A stretch of DNA of 64,000 nt, taken from the NCBI RefSeq assembly GCF_014641635.1, contig NZ_BMIC01000002.1, positions 62,001 to 126,000 on the forward strand. Reading direction: 5' to 3'. A model generated the notes under the pieces. It was not told the origin of the DNA and searched no databases. It was given only the letters and a program-made list of their open reading frames with translations. This DNA comes from Aquaticitalea lipolytica. Its GTDB lineage: Bacteria; Bacteroidota; Bacteroidia; Flavobacteriales; Flavobacteriaceae. The translations under genes and the position numbers were made by a program. Position 1 is the stretch's first letter. Every line of letters begins with the position of its first letter. Positions 36,240 to 45,043 of the stretch are shown one piece after another.

Positions 36240-37493
36240 TTAGTTTAATATAAGTTGATTATTTGATAGTATTCCATAAACTTTTCCTTTAAGTTTATGC
36301 TGTTCAAAAATTGAATTTTTTGAAGCTGAATATATATTTTCTTTAGTAAAACTATGCTCAATATTTGGATTAAAAAGTGTTACATCTGCCTTGTTTCCAA
36401 CAGATATGCTGTGAGATGAAATCCCGAATCTTTCTTTACCTTTAGTTAGCAAATCAATGGTTTTTTTAATTGTAAACACTGTATTTAAAGCTCCAAAGGC
36501 AGATTCCAGTCCAACGGTTCCGTATTTTGCATAATCAAACTCTATTTTTTTATGCTCAATATCTATTGGGTTATGGTCGCTTGTAACCATATCTATAGTG
36601 CCATCCTTTAAACCTTCAATAAGAGCATTGCAATCATCTTTAGTACGTAAAGGTGGTAATACTTTCAAGTTTGTATTAAAGGTGTGCAACTCATCATCAG
36701 TGAGCACTAGATTATGTATTGCAACACTACAACTAACATTTAATTTTTTCTGTTTTGCTTCTCTGATCAATTCTACAGATTTAGCTGTTGAAATTGTTGG
36801 AATATGAAGTTTTCCACCTGTATATTCTAGAAGAAACAAGTCTCTGACAATTTGTAATTCTTCGGCCAGAGTTGGGTTTCCTTTTAATCCAAGAGAGGTA
36901 CTTGTTACATTCTCGTTCATTACTCCGAGTCCAGAAATTCTAGATTCTTGCGGAAAAGAATAGACTAATCCTTCAAAATTACTAGCATATTGTAATGCAA
37001 GTTTCATTAGGTTAGGATTGCAAATTGGTTTTTGGTAGTCTCCAAAAGCTATTGCGCCAGCGTTTTTCATATCAAACAGCTCCGCTAAATCCTCTCCTTT
37101 ACTTTCTTTTGTGAGTGCTCCAATAGGGTAGAGTGCAACTGCGTTTCCATTCGCTTTTCCCTTTAAAAATGAAACATCTGAATTACTATCAATTACTGGA
37201 TTAGTATTTGGGTTGACTGCTACAGACGTAAATCCTGATAAAGCAGCTGTTTTAAGTCCGTTTTCAATAGTTTCGCGTTCTTCATAACCTGGTTCTCCAA
37301 AACTAACACTACTATCAAACCAACCTTGCGAAATATGAAGATTGTCGAGTTTTATTTCCTTGTAATTTTTAGGGTTTTTTATCTGCTTTGAAATTTGAGT
37401 AATAACTCCTCTTTCAATTAAAATGTCTAAAGTTTGATTGTGAAAATCGCTTTTGGAATCAACTATAGTTGCAGATTTTATGAGTACGTTCAT
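36240..37493 (-). CDS. Dihydroorotase-family protein lacking metal ligands
   Basis: A 417-residue amidohydrolase-fold protein. The overall pattern of bacterial dihydroorotase is kept: FGEPGYEERETIENG and SVAVNPNTNPVID (normally GGFTxVxxMPNTxP). The metal site is not. The first motif, normally DxHxHxREPG, reads FDSSVSFGEPG, so both histidines are missing. The usual IHxED histidine is replaced in LVYSFPQESR. The final SDHAPH motif is SDHNPID. It is probably non-catalytic, perhaps a partner for an active enzyme encoded elsewhere. It overlaps the BatA-like gene upstream (ATGA) and lies in a four-gene unit. Confidence 0.85.
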   Translation of the reverse strand: MNVLIKSATIVDSKSDFHNQTLDILIERGVITQISKQIKNPKNYKEIKLDNLHISQGWFDSSVSFGEPGYEERETIENGLKTAALSGFTSVAVNPNTNPVIDSNSDVSFLKGKANGNAVALYPIGALTKESKGEDLAELFDMKNAGAIAFGDYQKPICNPNLMKLALQYASNFEGLVYSFPQESRISGLGVMNENVTSTSLGLKGNPTLAEELQIVRDLFLLEYTGGKLHIPTISTAKSVELIREAKQKKLNVSCSVAIHNLVLTDDELHTFNTNLKVLPPLRTKDDCNALIEGLKDGTIDMVTSDHNPIDIEHKKIEFDYAKYGTVGLESAFGALNTVFTIKKTIDLLTKGKERFGISSHSISVGNKADVTLFNPNIEHSFTKENIYSASKNSIFEQHKLKGKVYGILSNNQLILN

Positions 37494-39415
37494 TTAAAAT
37501 ATTTTAAGATGAGCATTTCAATAATTAAAAAAGCTAGTGCAAAAATAACAAACCATTTCCATAGCTCGTTAACATTAGTAACACTTTTTATATCATCAAT
37601 AGTTGTTGCAATAGATGAATTGACATCAATATTGTTATTTGAAGCCATATCATAGTAACTCAATTGGCTTTCACTTCTATTAAAATTAAAACTCAAATTT
37701 TGCAAGTTATTGTTCTTGTTTTTTACTTCAAAAACACCAGCTATATCAGGTGATTCGTTTGTTTTTAACTCTACTTTATTAGTATAGGTTTGTTGTAAAG
37801 GCACAATAGATATATCATTAATTGTAAGTGTTAGAATATCGTCTTGTAGCAGTTTGGTGTTTATATCTATAGTATTTTCCTGAGCAATGTTATAATAAAG
37901 CTTAGGGAGCTTTAAACTTTGCTTTCCAATATTATAAATTACAGGAACAATTAAAGGCGAGTTTTTAAAATTTGAATTCTCTTCATTTATTGGAGCAGAA
38001 AACGCATAAGCATTATTAGATTTGGTTAAAAATGAAGAGCCATCTTCATAATTAAGAATTGTTGAGCCATTTGAGTTTCCAAAAGGATAAAAAGAATTCA
38101 CCTTTGGGTACTGAAAATTATTTACTTTTTTATCAAAAACATTCGCTAATAATGGATGAGAAAAATTTATAGATGTAATTTGCTTTTCAATTGGACTAAT
38201 TGAATTATAATTTGGTAAATTATAATTTATAAGCAATTGATTGTAAGATGATAAACTAATATTATTTGAAGGGATTATTAATATATTTCCTCCATCATCA
38301 GTAAATGATTTTAATGCTGTGATTAACGACGCAGGAACATCTTTAAGCTCATTTAATACTATTAAATTTTGGCTATCAATTGTATTATAATTTAATTCGT
38401 TAAAAAGGTTAGAGGTATAAACAAACTCATCGTCAGTAAATATTTTTTTTAAGAAGGTATCATCAGATTCATTAATCGATAACACTCTAATTTTATCTCG
38501 TTTGTTAATATTAAAAAACAACACATTGTCATATTGAAGTCCTATATCATCAACAATAATTTTACCATTAAACGATGTATTAGCAGGAATTGTAAAAATT
38601 GTAGAAGCATCATTTTTAATAGACACCGAACTTTTAGCCATTAAATTATCGTTTTTATATAGCGAAACAGGAAGCGTTTCTATTTCATCGCCATAATTTT
38701 TAAGATTTACTGTTAATTCAATGTTCTCTATATCAACTTTAGAAATAAAAACAGAATCTACAACTATATTTTTTACTGATTCTGGTTTTAATTGAACAAG
38801 TTTGAAGTTCACTAAACTATCTTTTTCAATAGTTATCGACTTTTTATTTTGCTGAAAATCTGATATTAATACTAAGTTTTTAATGCTGCTTTTATCTTTT
38901 GAAAACGCTTTCTTTCCTTTAAGTATAACAGCTTCATAAGCTAATTGATTAGGTGAATGTTTTAATTGGATTAATTCATTTTTTATAGCCTTAATACTGG
39001 TATTTATAAACGTATTGTCGTTTGTAAACAATGTAATTTGCTCATTTTCATCAACGTTTTCTAAAATGTCTTGTATTGCTTTATTTAAAAGTGTTCCATT
39101 TGTGCTTTTAGCTTGCATACTAAACGAATTATCTAAATAGATAACTGTTTCACTTTTTACGTTAAAAACATCTGAATTAGCCAAAAAAGGCTGTGCAAAA
39201 GCTATAATTGCACAAGCAAGTAATAGCATTCTTGTAATTAGAGTAAGCCATTTTTTAAGTTGAGAGCTTTTACGAGTTTGTAAAGTGATATTCTTTAAAA
39301 ACTGAACATTAGTAAATTCAATCTTCTGAAAACGACGTAACTGAAACAGATGTATAATAATAGGAATGATGAGCAGAAATAGTGCGTAAAGTAATTCTGG
39401 GTGTTTAAACTGCAT
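37490..39415 (-). CDS. BatA/VWA domain membrane protein
   Basis: A 641-residue protein. The N-terminus (MQFKHPELLYALFLLIIPII, then HLFQLRRFQKIEFTNVQFL) is the aerotolerance-regulator (BatA) N-terminal pattern, with two spans in the first 80 residues. A von Willebrand A-like domain follows, with MIDAS-type YLDNSFSM (DxSxS) near residues 94-101. A long extracytoplasmic portion leads to a C-terminal span (about 618-637, KWFVIFALAFLIIEMLIL). It heads a four-gene unit through an ATGA overlap with the dihydroorotase-like gene. Proteins of this group are linked to envelope stress and BatABD-type complexes, but the exact role is unknown. Confidence 0.85.
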   Translation of the reverse strand: MQFKHPELLYALFLLIIPIIIHLFQLRRFQKIEFTNVQFLKNITLQTRKSSQLKKWLTLITRMLLLACAIIAFAQPFLANSDVFNVKSETVIYLDNSFSMQAKSTNGTLLNKAIQDILENVDENEQITLFTNDNTFINTSIKAIKNELIQLKHSPNQLAYEAVILKGKKAFSKDKSSIKNLVLISDFQQNKKSITIEKDSLVNFKLVQLKPESVKNIVVDSVFISKVDIENIELTVNLKNYGDEIETLPVSLYKNDNLMAKSSVSIKNDASTIFTIPANTSFNGKIIVDDIGLQYDNVLFFNINKRDKIRVLSINESDDTFLKKIFTDDEFVYTSNLFNELNYNTIDSQNLIVLNELKDVPASLITALKSFTDDGGNILIIPSNNISLSSYNQLLINYNLPNYNSISPIEKQITSINFSHPLLANVFDKKVNNFQYPKVNSFYPFGNSNGSTILNYEDGSSFLTKSNNAYAFSAPINEENSNFKNSPLIVPVIYNIGKQSLKLPKLYYNIAQENTIDINTKLLQDDILTLTINDISIVPLQQTYTNKVELKTNESPDIAGVFEVKNKNNNLQNLSFNFNRSESQLSYYDMASNNNIDVNSSIATTIDDIKSVTNVNELWKWFVIFALAFLIIEMLILKYFK

Positions 39416-39447
39416 TCCTTATCTGTTTTGTAGCATTTTTAAGTATT

Positions 39448-39455
39448 CAAATATA
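39448..39455 (-). promoter_or_regulatory. -7 box (TATATTTG) for the four-gene unit
   Basis: The minus strand reads TATATTTG 32 bases upstream of the ATG at 39415. No convincing -33 element. Confidence 0.45.
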
Positions 39456-39556
39456 GAAAATGATAAGAGATTAAGACTTGTAGATTTTGAGAATTTTAAC
39501 TAAACGAGTATTCTGTTCTGTTATTATAAGCTATTAGAATGTTTTTTAACAAAATC

Positions 39557-39590
39557 TTTGCTTTTATACTTGTAACAGATTGTAGTTTTG
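39557..39590 (+). promoter_or_regulatory. Promoter for the M61 peptidase gene
   Basis: TTTG at 39557-39560 and TAGTTTTG at 39583-39590, 22-base spacer, 38 bases before the ATG at 39629. Confidence 0.5.
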
Positions 39591-39628
39591 CGCTACTTAT
39601 CTAAGAATTTTAAAAACAAATTATAATA

Positions 39629-41518
39629 ATGAAGAACATTTTAAGTATTGTTTTAGTTGGATCTATTCTACTTAGTTGTGGCACAACTAAAAAAACAACT
39701 AACGATTTAGCAATTAGCAATCCAATAGTTACCTCAATGGACCTTACTAAAGTTGTAGATGATAAAGTACCTGTGATTATAAATCCTGGTCGTTTTACAA
39801 CAGAAACAGTAACATACCATTTACCTAAAGTTGTACAAGGAACATACAGTGTGAGTAGTTTTGGTCGTTTTGTAGATGATTTTAAAGCTATTGATTATAA
39901 TGGTAAAGAGTTAACTGTTACACATCCAGATGAAAACACTTGGGTTATTGCAAATGCAGCACAATTAGATAAACTTATTTATAATGTTAATGATACGTTT
40001 GATATTGAAACTGTTGGCGGAATTGGAGGCGAAATGCCTTTTTCACCTTCAGGAACTAATATAGACCCAGAAGTTTATGTATTAAACCTACATGGTTTTA
40101 TTGGTTTTTTTGATAGCTTAAAAACCAATCAATATGAGTTAGATGTGACTGCTCCAGCAACTTTTAAGCGTTCTTCTGCTTTACAAAATGTTGGAACAAA
40201 ATCAAGTCCTGACGGAAGATCAATAACTACAAGTTATATTGCTCCTCGTTATTTTGATATTACAGACAATCCGATGATGTATGGTAAACTAGATGTAGAA
40301 GAGTTTATGGTTGGCGATATTAAAATTGTATTAAGTGTTTACTCACCAAATAAAGTACATACAGCAGCTAGCTTAAAAGAAACTATGTACAAAATGATGG
40401 AAGGTCAAAAAGCTTATTTAGGCGATGTTGATAGTACACCACGTTATGACATCTTTTTATATTTAGCAGATAGAGGAGAAACAGCTCCTAAAGGTTTTGG
40501 TGCTTTAGAGCATCACACATCTACTGTTGTAGTACTTCAAGAAGCTATGCCTAAAGAAGCATTAGCAAAATCGATGGTCGATGTAGTAGCACATGAGTTT
40601 TTTCATATTGTAACGCCATTATCAGTACACTCTGAAGATGTACATTACTTTGATTATATAAACCCTACATTTTCTAAACATTTATGGATGTATGAAGGTG
40701 TAACTGAATATTTTGCACAACATTTTCAAGTGTACGAAGGATTAGTTACTCCAGATGAGTTTTATAAAGAAATAATGAGTAAAATCAGAACCTCAAATTA
40801 TTTTGATGATACGATGAGTTTTACTGTAATGAGCGAAAACATTTTAGAAAAACCTTATGCAGACAATTATATTAATGTGTATTCAAAAGGTGCATTAATA
40901 GGTATGTGTATTGATATTTTAATGCGAGAAGAAAGTAATGGACAAAGAAGCATGTTATCGTTAATGAAGGAATTGTCAACAAAATATGGCAAAAACAAAC
41001 CATTTAATGATGACGATTTAATTAGAGAAATTTCAATAATGACTTACCCAACTGTTAGTCAATTTTTAGAAACTTATGTTGAAGGTACTACACCAATTGA
41101 TTATAGCGAGTTTTTCAAAAAAGTTGGTTTAACATTAAAATCATCGCGAGTAGAAACTAACTACATCCAAAGTGGAGCTGGTTTTATTTTTGATGGCGAC
41201 CAAGAAAAAGGTACAATTTTCTTTTCTGCAGGTGTAAAAGACAACAGTTTTTGGGCAGAACAAGGTGTTTTACCAAACGATGTTATTAAAGAAGTAAACG
41301 GAACTGTTTTAACTCTAGAGAACGTAAGAATGGTTTTAGGACAAATGTATCAATGGAAACCAGGTCAGGAAATAGATGTGAAGTTAGAGCGTGATGGAAA
41401 CCCAATTGAAATTAAAACAACATTAAAGCAATCATACACAACAAGTGAGACTTTAATGGAAGATGAAAATGCTAATGAATTGCAAATTAACTTAAGAAAA
41501 GCTTGGTTAAAAGGTTAA
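39629..41518 (+). CDS. M61 family metallopeptidase lipoprotein with PDZ domain
   Basis: A 629-residue peptidase. The N-terminus has a lipobox (ILLSCGTTKK), so it is a lipoprotein with Cys17 acylated. The gluzincin motif is HEFFH (His322, Glu323, His326), with Glu356 in YEGVTEYF as the third zinc ligand. A C-terminal PDZ domain (about 500-610) includes GVLPNDVIKEVNGTVL. This is the glycyl aminopeptidase-like M61 layout. Location is expected to be the periplasm or outer membrane. It is a single gene with a promoter (39557-39590) and a terminator. Confidence 0.92.
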   Translation: MKNILSIVLVGSILLSCGTTKKTTNDLAISNPIVTSMDLTKVVDDKVPVIINPGRFTTETVTYHLPKVVQGTYSVSSFGRFVDDFKAIDYNGKELTVTHPDENTWVIANAAQLDKLIYNVNDTFDIETVGGIGGEMPFSPSGTNIDPEVYVLNLHGFIGFFDSLKTNQYELDVTAPATFKRSSALQNVGTKSSPDGRSITTSYIAPRYFDITDNPMMYGKLDVEEFMVGDIKIVLSVYSPNKVHTAASLKETMYKMMEGQKAYLGDVDSTPRYDIFLYLADRGETAPKGFGALEHHTSTVVVLQEAMPKEALAKSMVDVVAHEFFHIVTPLSVHSEDVHYFDYINPTFSKHLWMYEGVTEYFAQHFQVYEGLVTPDEFYKEIMSKIRTSNYFDDTMSFTVMSENILEKPYADNYINVYSKGALIGMCIDILMREESNGQRSMLSLMKELSTKYGKNKPFNDDDLIREISIMTYPTVSQFLETYVEGTTPIDYSEFFKKVGLTLKSSRVETNYIQSGAGFIFDGDQEKGTIFFSAGVKDNSFWAEQGVLPNDVIKEVNGTVLTLENVRMVLGQMYQWKPGQEIDVKLERDGNPIEIKTTLKQSYTTSETLMEDENANELQINLRKAWLKG

Positions 41519-41546
41519 TAACCAAATTTAAACTATAAACAAAAAG

Positions 41547-41581
41547 CGATTGATGAATTATATTTGTCAATCGTTTTTTTT
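41547..41581 (+). terminator. Intrinsic terminator
   Basis: CGATTGA (41547-41553) and TCAATCG (41567-41573) with a 13-base loop, followed by a run of eight T. It lies between the M61 gene and the convergent TIGR02757 gene. Confidence 0.75.
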
Positions 41582-41583
41582 GC

Positions 41584-42360
41584 TTAAAATCCTTCAAAAA
41601 CACCTAAACCAAACAGAGCAAAATCATACTTTACAGGATCATTTTTATCTAGCTGTCGTAACGCACTATCTAGTTCAAACAAAGCTTTAGCATCGTTTTG
41701 TTTTCGTTTTAATAAACCTAGTTTTCTGGCAACATTACCTGAATGCACATCTAAAGGACAAGAGAGTTGAGCAGGAGTGAGGCTCTTCCAAATTCCAAAA
41801 TCAACACCATTATTGTCATGTCTAACCATCCATCGTAAAAACATATTAATGCGCTTAGCTGCTGAATTTTTTAAAGGATTACTAATATGTTTTTGAGTTC
41901 TTGGCAAATGTTCTATTTCAAAAAAATGATTTTTAAATTGATGAATAGATTCTTGTAACGAATCTGGTTTGGCATATTTTGAGAATACAGATTCTAATCC
42001 GTTGTGGTTTTTATAAATATGCTGTAAACAAGCAATAAACTGAATAAAATCGTCTCCATTAAACGTTCTGTGTACAAAAGGTAGTAAAGCTTCTAAATCT
42101 GATTCTTGATGCTGCATAACAAACTCATGTGGTGCATTATCTAGAAGCAACATCATACGCTTTGCATTATTAATTATACTCTTTCTGTTTCCCCAAGCAA
42201 TAGTGGCAGTTAAAAATGCAGCAATTTCAATATCTTCTTTTTTACTGAATTGATGCGGAATTTGTATAGGATCACTCTCTATAAATCGAGGATGGTTGTA
42301 TTGTTCAACTTTGTTGTCGAGAAAGTCTTTAAGGTCTTTTTTTGTTAATTTTACAGGCAT
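41584..42360 (-). CDS. TIGR02757 family protein (DUF2400)
   Basis: A 258-residue protein with the family pattern: an N-terminal DIEIAAFLTATIAWGNRKSI segment, a FVHRTFNGDDFIQFI segment, KRINMFLRWMVRHD in the middle and PAQLSCPLDVHSGNVARKLGLL later. This uncharacterised family is widespread in Bacteroidota and has an HhH-like glycosylase flavour, with a PLDVHSGN region recalling the PxDxH of DNA glycosylases. It is a monocistronic gene with a -7 box on the minus strand at 42380-42387. Function unproven. Confidence 0.85.
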   Translation of the reverse strand: MPVKLTKKDLKDFLDNKVEQYNHPRFIESDPIQIPHQFSKKEDIEIAAFLTATIAWGNRKSIINNAKRMMLLLDNAPHEFVMQHQESDLEALLPFVHRTFNGDDFIQFIACLQHIYKNHNGLESVFSKYAKPDSLQESIHQFKNHFFEIEHLPRTQKHISNPLKNSAAKRINMFLRWMVRHDNNGVDFGIWKSLTPAQLSCPLDVHSGNVARKLGLLKRKQNDAKALFELDSALRQLDKNDPVKYDFALFGLGVFEGF

Positions 42361-42379
42361 TAAGCATGAATGATTTTTT

Positions 42380-42387
42380 CAAAAATA
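42380..42387 (-). promoter_or_regulatory. -7 box (TATTTTTG) for the TIGR02757 gene
   Basis: The minus strand reads TATTTTTG 19 bases upstream of the ATG at 42360. No clear -33 element. Confidence 0.4.
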
Positions 42388-42497
42388 GTATTATTAGCAA
42401 TAATTACTTAATAACTTTAAGTCTTTAGCTATTGAAATAGTAAATTTAAAAAACTAACTTCGCTTATCGTCTGATATAGAACATTTAAACGATTCCA

Positions 42498-42515
42498 TAT
42501 CATACCGTTGGCACC
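42498..42515. repeat. Right-end remnant of a hairpin repeat
   Basis: The sequence ATCATACCGTTGGCACC resembles the right end of repeat R1 (ATCATACACAAACATGTTGCC...GTGCCAT). It lies immediately before the start codon at 42519, so the gene is bounded by repeats on both sides. Confidence 0.4.
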
Positions 42516-42518
42516 AAT

Positions 42519-43466
42519 ATGAACAAAATCGCACTTAAGATATTATTTCTGCTGACTTTTAGCGTTTCTAACAGTCAAAATAATAGGACTTTGGAAATGG
42601 CTAAATCAATGAGTAATGTAAAAGTCGAAATTAATGACTTAACTGATTTTGTAGCAAAAAATATTTCGGACAAAAAGGAGATAGCTAAATTCTATTATTA
42701 TTGGATGAATCTGAACATAGTTTATGATTTTGAAAAAAGAGACAAATGGAGAACCGAAAAAGCAACTGATAAAGAAATAGATGATTCGGAAAACCCACTA
42801 CTAGTATTTAAAGAAAAAAAAGCTGTTTGTATTGGATATTCTAGTCTTTATAAAATGTTTATGGATTCTTCGGGCATTGAATGCCTAATTATCACTGGAC
42901 ACGCAAAAACTCTGGAAAACCTTACTCTAGAACTTGAATTGGATGATGACTATAGACACGCTTGGAACACTATAAAAATTAACGATGCTTGGCTTTTAAT
43001 AGATACGACTTGGGCTCAACAATTTGAAGAAAGTATTTCAGATTTCTATTTTAATGTATCACCTGAAAAATTAATTCTTTCACATTACCCAGAAAATGCT
43101 GAATGGCAATTAATGGAAAAACCTATTTCTATTAACGAATTTAACACACAACCATACGTGCATTCTTTTTATTTTGATACTGGTTTTGAAAAATTACCAG
43201 AATTAACAGAGGATAAAGACTACTACTATATTGAATTTCCAAAAATAGCTAGTAACAATTGGCTAACTAAACTGACTTACGATTCTGACAAGAAAATTAA
43301 TGAATCCATTTTTCCAGAATATGAAGAAAAAGAAAATTCCAATCTTTTCAAATTTAAGAAAAACGGAATTCCGAAAAAAGCAATTTTAAATGTCGTAGTC
43401 ACATATTTTGATTGGGATAAACAGACTAAATCTGAATATAATAATATAATTAAATATCAACTCTGA
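42519..43466 (+). CDS. Secreted transglutaminase-like protein
   Basis: A 315-residue protein with a signal peptide (about 1-20, ending SVSNSQ). Its cysteine-protease-like triad reads Cys in KKAVCIGYSSLYK, His in DYRHAWNTIK and Asp in WLLIDTTWAQQ, the pattern of the kyphoscoliosis/Cyk3-type transglutaminase-like group. After about residue 200 lies a beta-rich C-terminal region. It lies between two repeat copies with little other spacing. It probably cleaves or crosslinks proteins outside the cytoplasm. Substrate unknown. It may be a mobile cassette gene. Confidence 0.75.
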   Translation: MNKIALKILFLLTFSVSNSQNNRTLEMAKSMSNVKVEINDLTDFVAKNISDKKEIAKFYYYWMNLNIVYDFEKRDKWRTEKATDKEIDDSENPLLVFKEKKAVCIGYSSLYKMFMDSSGIECLIITGHAKTLENLTLELELDDDYRHAWNTIKINDAWLLIDTTWAQQFEESISDFYFNVSPEKLILSHYPENAEWQLMEKPISINEFNTQPYVHSFYFDTGFEKLPELTEDKDYYYIEFPKIASNNWLTKLTYDSDKKINESIFPEYEEKENSNLFKFKKNGIPKKAILNVVVTYFDWDKQTKSEYNNIIKYQL

Positions 43467-43478
43467 AAAAATACTGGT

Positions 43479-43610
43479 GGCAACACTGTATATAATTTAT
43501 TGCTTGGTTCTAGCCTACTTACGAAAATCCTCGCGGATTTTCTATTCGGTTTTTATTTGCTAAATTATGTGCTTAAAACACGCAACGAAATCATACACAA
43601 ACATGTTGCC
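43479..43610. repeat. Hairpin-forming intergenic repeat, copy R1
   Basis: Outer arms GGCAACA (43479-43485) and TGTTGCC (43604-43610) pair. The core at 43523-43542 is GAAAATCC-TCGC-GGATTTTC, a perfect 8-pair hairpin. The same core occurs in R2 (44452-44471). R1 and R2 look similar over about 110 bases. Confidence 0.75.
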
Positions 43611-43630
43611 TGCGTGCCATATAACCACAA

Positions 43631-44404
43631 ATGAAACTTATAGCCATAACATTAGGATTTTTACTGCTAACCAACTTGACTTTCTCTCAAATAAAGAAAA
43701 AGGAATTAGATGGAGAATGGTATTCTGATAATGATTTTGGACAATACTATAAAAATGACACAATCCGATTTACAAGCCGAATTAAAAATCCAATTAAAGT
43801 AAAAAGAGACTGCGAACAAATAAAGTGGGAAAAAGAAAATAGGATATTCAAACTGACCGAAGTAAATATTTGCGAAGCCAGAGCAAAAGTCACAAAAGGT
43901 TTTTCAACGCAAAAAATTAAATTAAGAAAAACGGATTTCGGACAAACATTAGAATATTATCAAGACAAAAAAATAGTAGATAAGTTCAGAATCGTAGAAT
44001 TGAAAAAAGATATTAAGTCGGAACTCAAACTTATGCGATTTGACAAGCTATCTGAACAAAAGGTCTATAAATATGTTGACTCTTTAATTTTTAAAGTTCT
44101 AAAATACAATCCAAATGCGGATGGAAGTGAAAGCAATTATGGTGTAACAGCTTCTCACGGTAATCCGAATGTAACAATCAGGGCGAGAGATGGTCAAAAT
44201 TTAAATCCTGAACCTCTAATTGTTGTAAATGGTTATCCTTTGAAAAATAAAGAATTACTAAAAAAATTGCTATTAGTGGAAACTTATGGGATTACATATT
44301 TGACGAAAGAAAAATCCGCAAGTCTTTATGGTTCACAGGCAATAAATGGAGTAATAATTTTACAAACATCAGAAAAACGATTTAAAGCAGCGCGAAAAAA
44401 ATAA
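43631..44404 (+). CDS. Secreted protein with a TonB plug-like C-terminal domain
   Basis: A 257-residue protein with a signal peptide (about 1-19, ending TFSQ). The C-terminal portion reads PLIVVNGYPLKNKELL and ASLYGSQAINGVIILQT, which is the end of a TonB-receptor plug domain (PLIVVDG ... LYGSRAANGVIIITT), but no barrel follows. The N-terminal half (about 25-150) carries a WYSDNDFGQYYK lipocalin-like opening and cysteine pairs (CEQIKW, ICEARAK). It may interact with plug-containing or TonB-linked partners. It lies between repeats R1 and R2. Confidence 0.7.
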   Translation: MKLIAITLGFLLLTNLTFSQIKKKELDGEWYSDNDFGQYYKNDTIRFTSRIKNPIKVKRDCEQIKWEKENRIFKLTEVNICEARAKVTKGFSTQKIKLRKTDFGQTLEYYQDKKIVDKFRIVELKKDIKSELKLMRFDKLSEQKVYKYVDSLIFKVLKYNPNADGSESNYGVTASHGNPNVTIRARDGQNLNPEPLIVVNGYPLKNKELLKKLLLVETYGITYLTKEKSASLYGSQAINGVIILQTSEKRFKAARKK

Positions 44405-44410
44405 GGCAGG

Positions 44411-44523
44411 TAACAACGTATATAATCCATTGTTAGTGAGAGCCTAATTACGAAAATCCTCGCGGATTTTCAGTTTGGTGTGTACTTGCAAAAGTTAAGT
44501 GCTAAACCGCGCAACTACTCATA
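44411..44523. repeat. Hairpin-forming intergenic repeat, copy R2 (truncated right end)
   Basis: Similar to R1 from TAACAACGTATATAATCCATTG to about the CTCATAG segment. The core hairpin GAAAATCC-TCGC-GGATTTTC (44452-44471) is identical to R1. The right outer arm is degenerate, so this copy appears truncated. Confidence 0.65.
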
Positions 44524-44558
44524 GCCGAAAGCGATAAGCGCAAATAAAATACGTCTCT

Positions 44559-44939
44559 CTATTTCACAGCAATCATACTAATTTCAACATTTACAAATTT
44601 TGGCAAATTAGCAACTTCTACAGTCTCTCTTGCAGGAGCTGTATCTTCATTTACATATTGAGAATACACTTCATTTATTTGAGCAAAATTATGCATATCG
44701 CTAATAAAAATTGACGTTTTAATTACATTCTCAAAAGTCATTCCAGCGGCTTCAAGTATAGCTTTTAAATTTTCCATTACTTGTTTTGTTTCAGTTTTAA
44801 CATCAGTTAATACCAATTCGTTAGTTTTAGGATTAATAGCTATTTGCCCTGAAGTATACAAAGTATTGCCAACTAAAACAGCTTGACTATATGGACCAAT
44901 TGGAGCAGGTGCGTTTGGTGTATTAATAATTGTTTTCAT
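44559..44939 (-). CDS. ridA: RidA family protein (Rid/YjgF)
   Basis: A 126-residue protein that hydrolyses reactive imine/enamine intermediates from PLP enzymes such as threonine dehydratase. The family signatures are IGPYSQAVLVGNTLYTSGQIA near the N-terminus and PARETVEVANLPK near the C-terminus, the latter carrying the conserved arginine. Length is normal. It lies downstream of lptD on the same strand with about 100 bases between them. It may be cotranscribed, but a hairpin-like region there leaves this open. Confidence 0.95.
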   Translation of the reverse strand: MKTIINTPNAPAPIGPYSQAVLVGNTLYTSGQIAINPKTNELVLTDVKTETKQVMENLKAILEAAGMTFENVIKTSIFISDMHNFAQINEVYSQYVNEDTAPARETVEVANLPKFVNVEISMIAVK

Positions 44940-45043
44940 GTGTTAAAAATTATTGTTTTTTAATGGTCACATGGAACATCTTTATTATCATATCACTGTG
45001 TGTCTGATATAAGGTATAGATGTTTCATGATGTTTTAATGATT

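Noticed and set aside
42498-44523. Classical integron attC sites
   Set aside because: The outer arms do not fit the attC core sites (RYYYAAC / GTTRRRY) and no integrase gene is in the window. The cassette-like idea is kept only as an inference.
44940-45043. Terminator between lptD and ridA
   Set aside because: Arms around GAACATCT / AGATGTTT pair only imperfectly and no T-run follows on the minus strand, so I do not call it.
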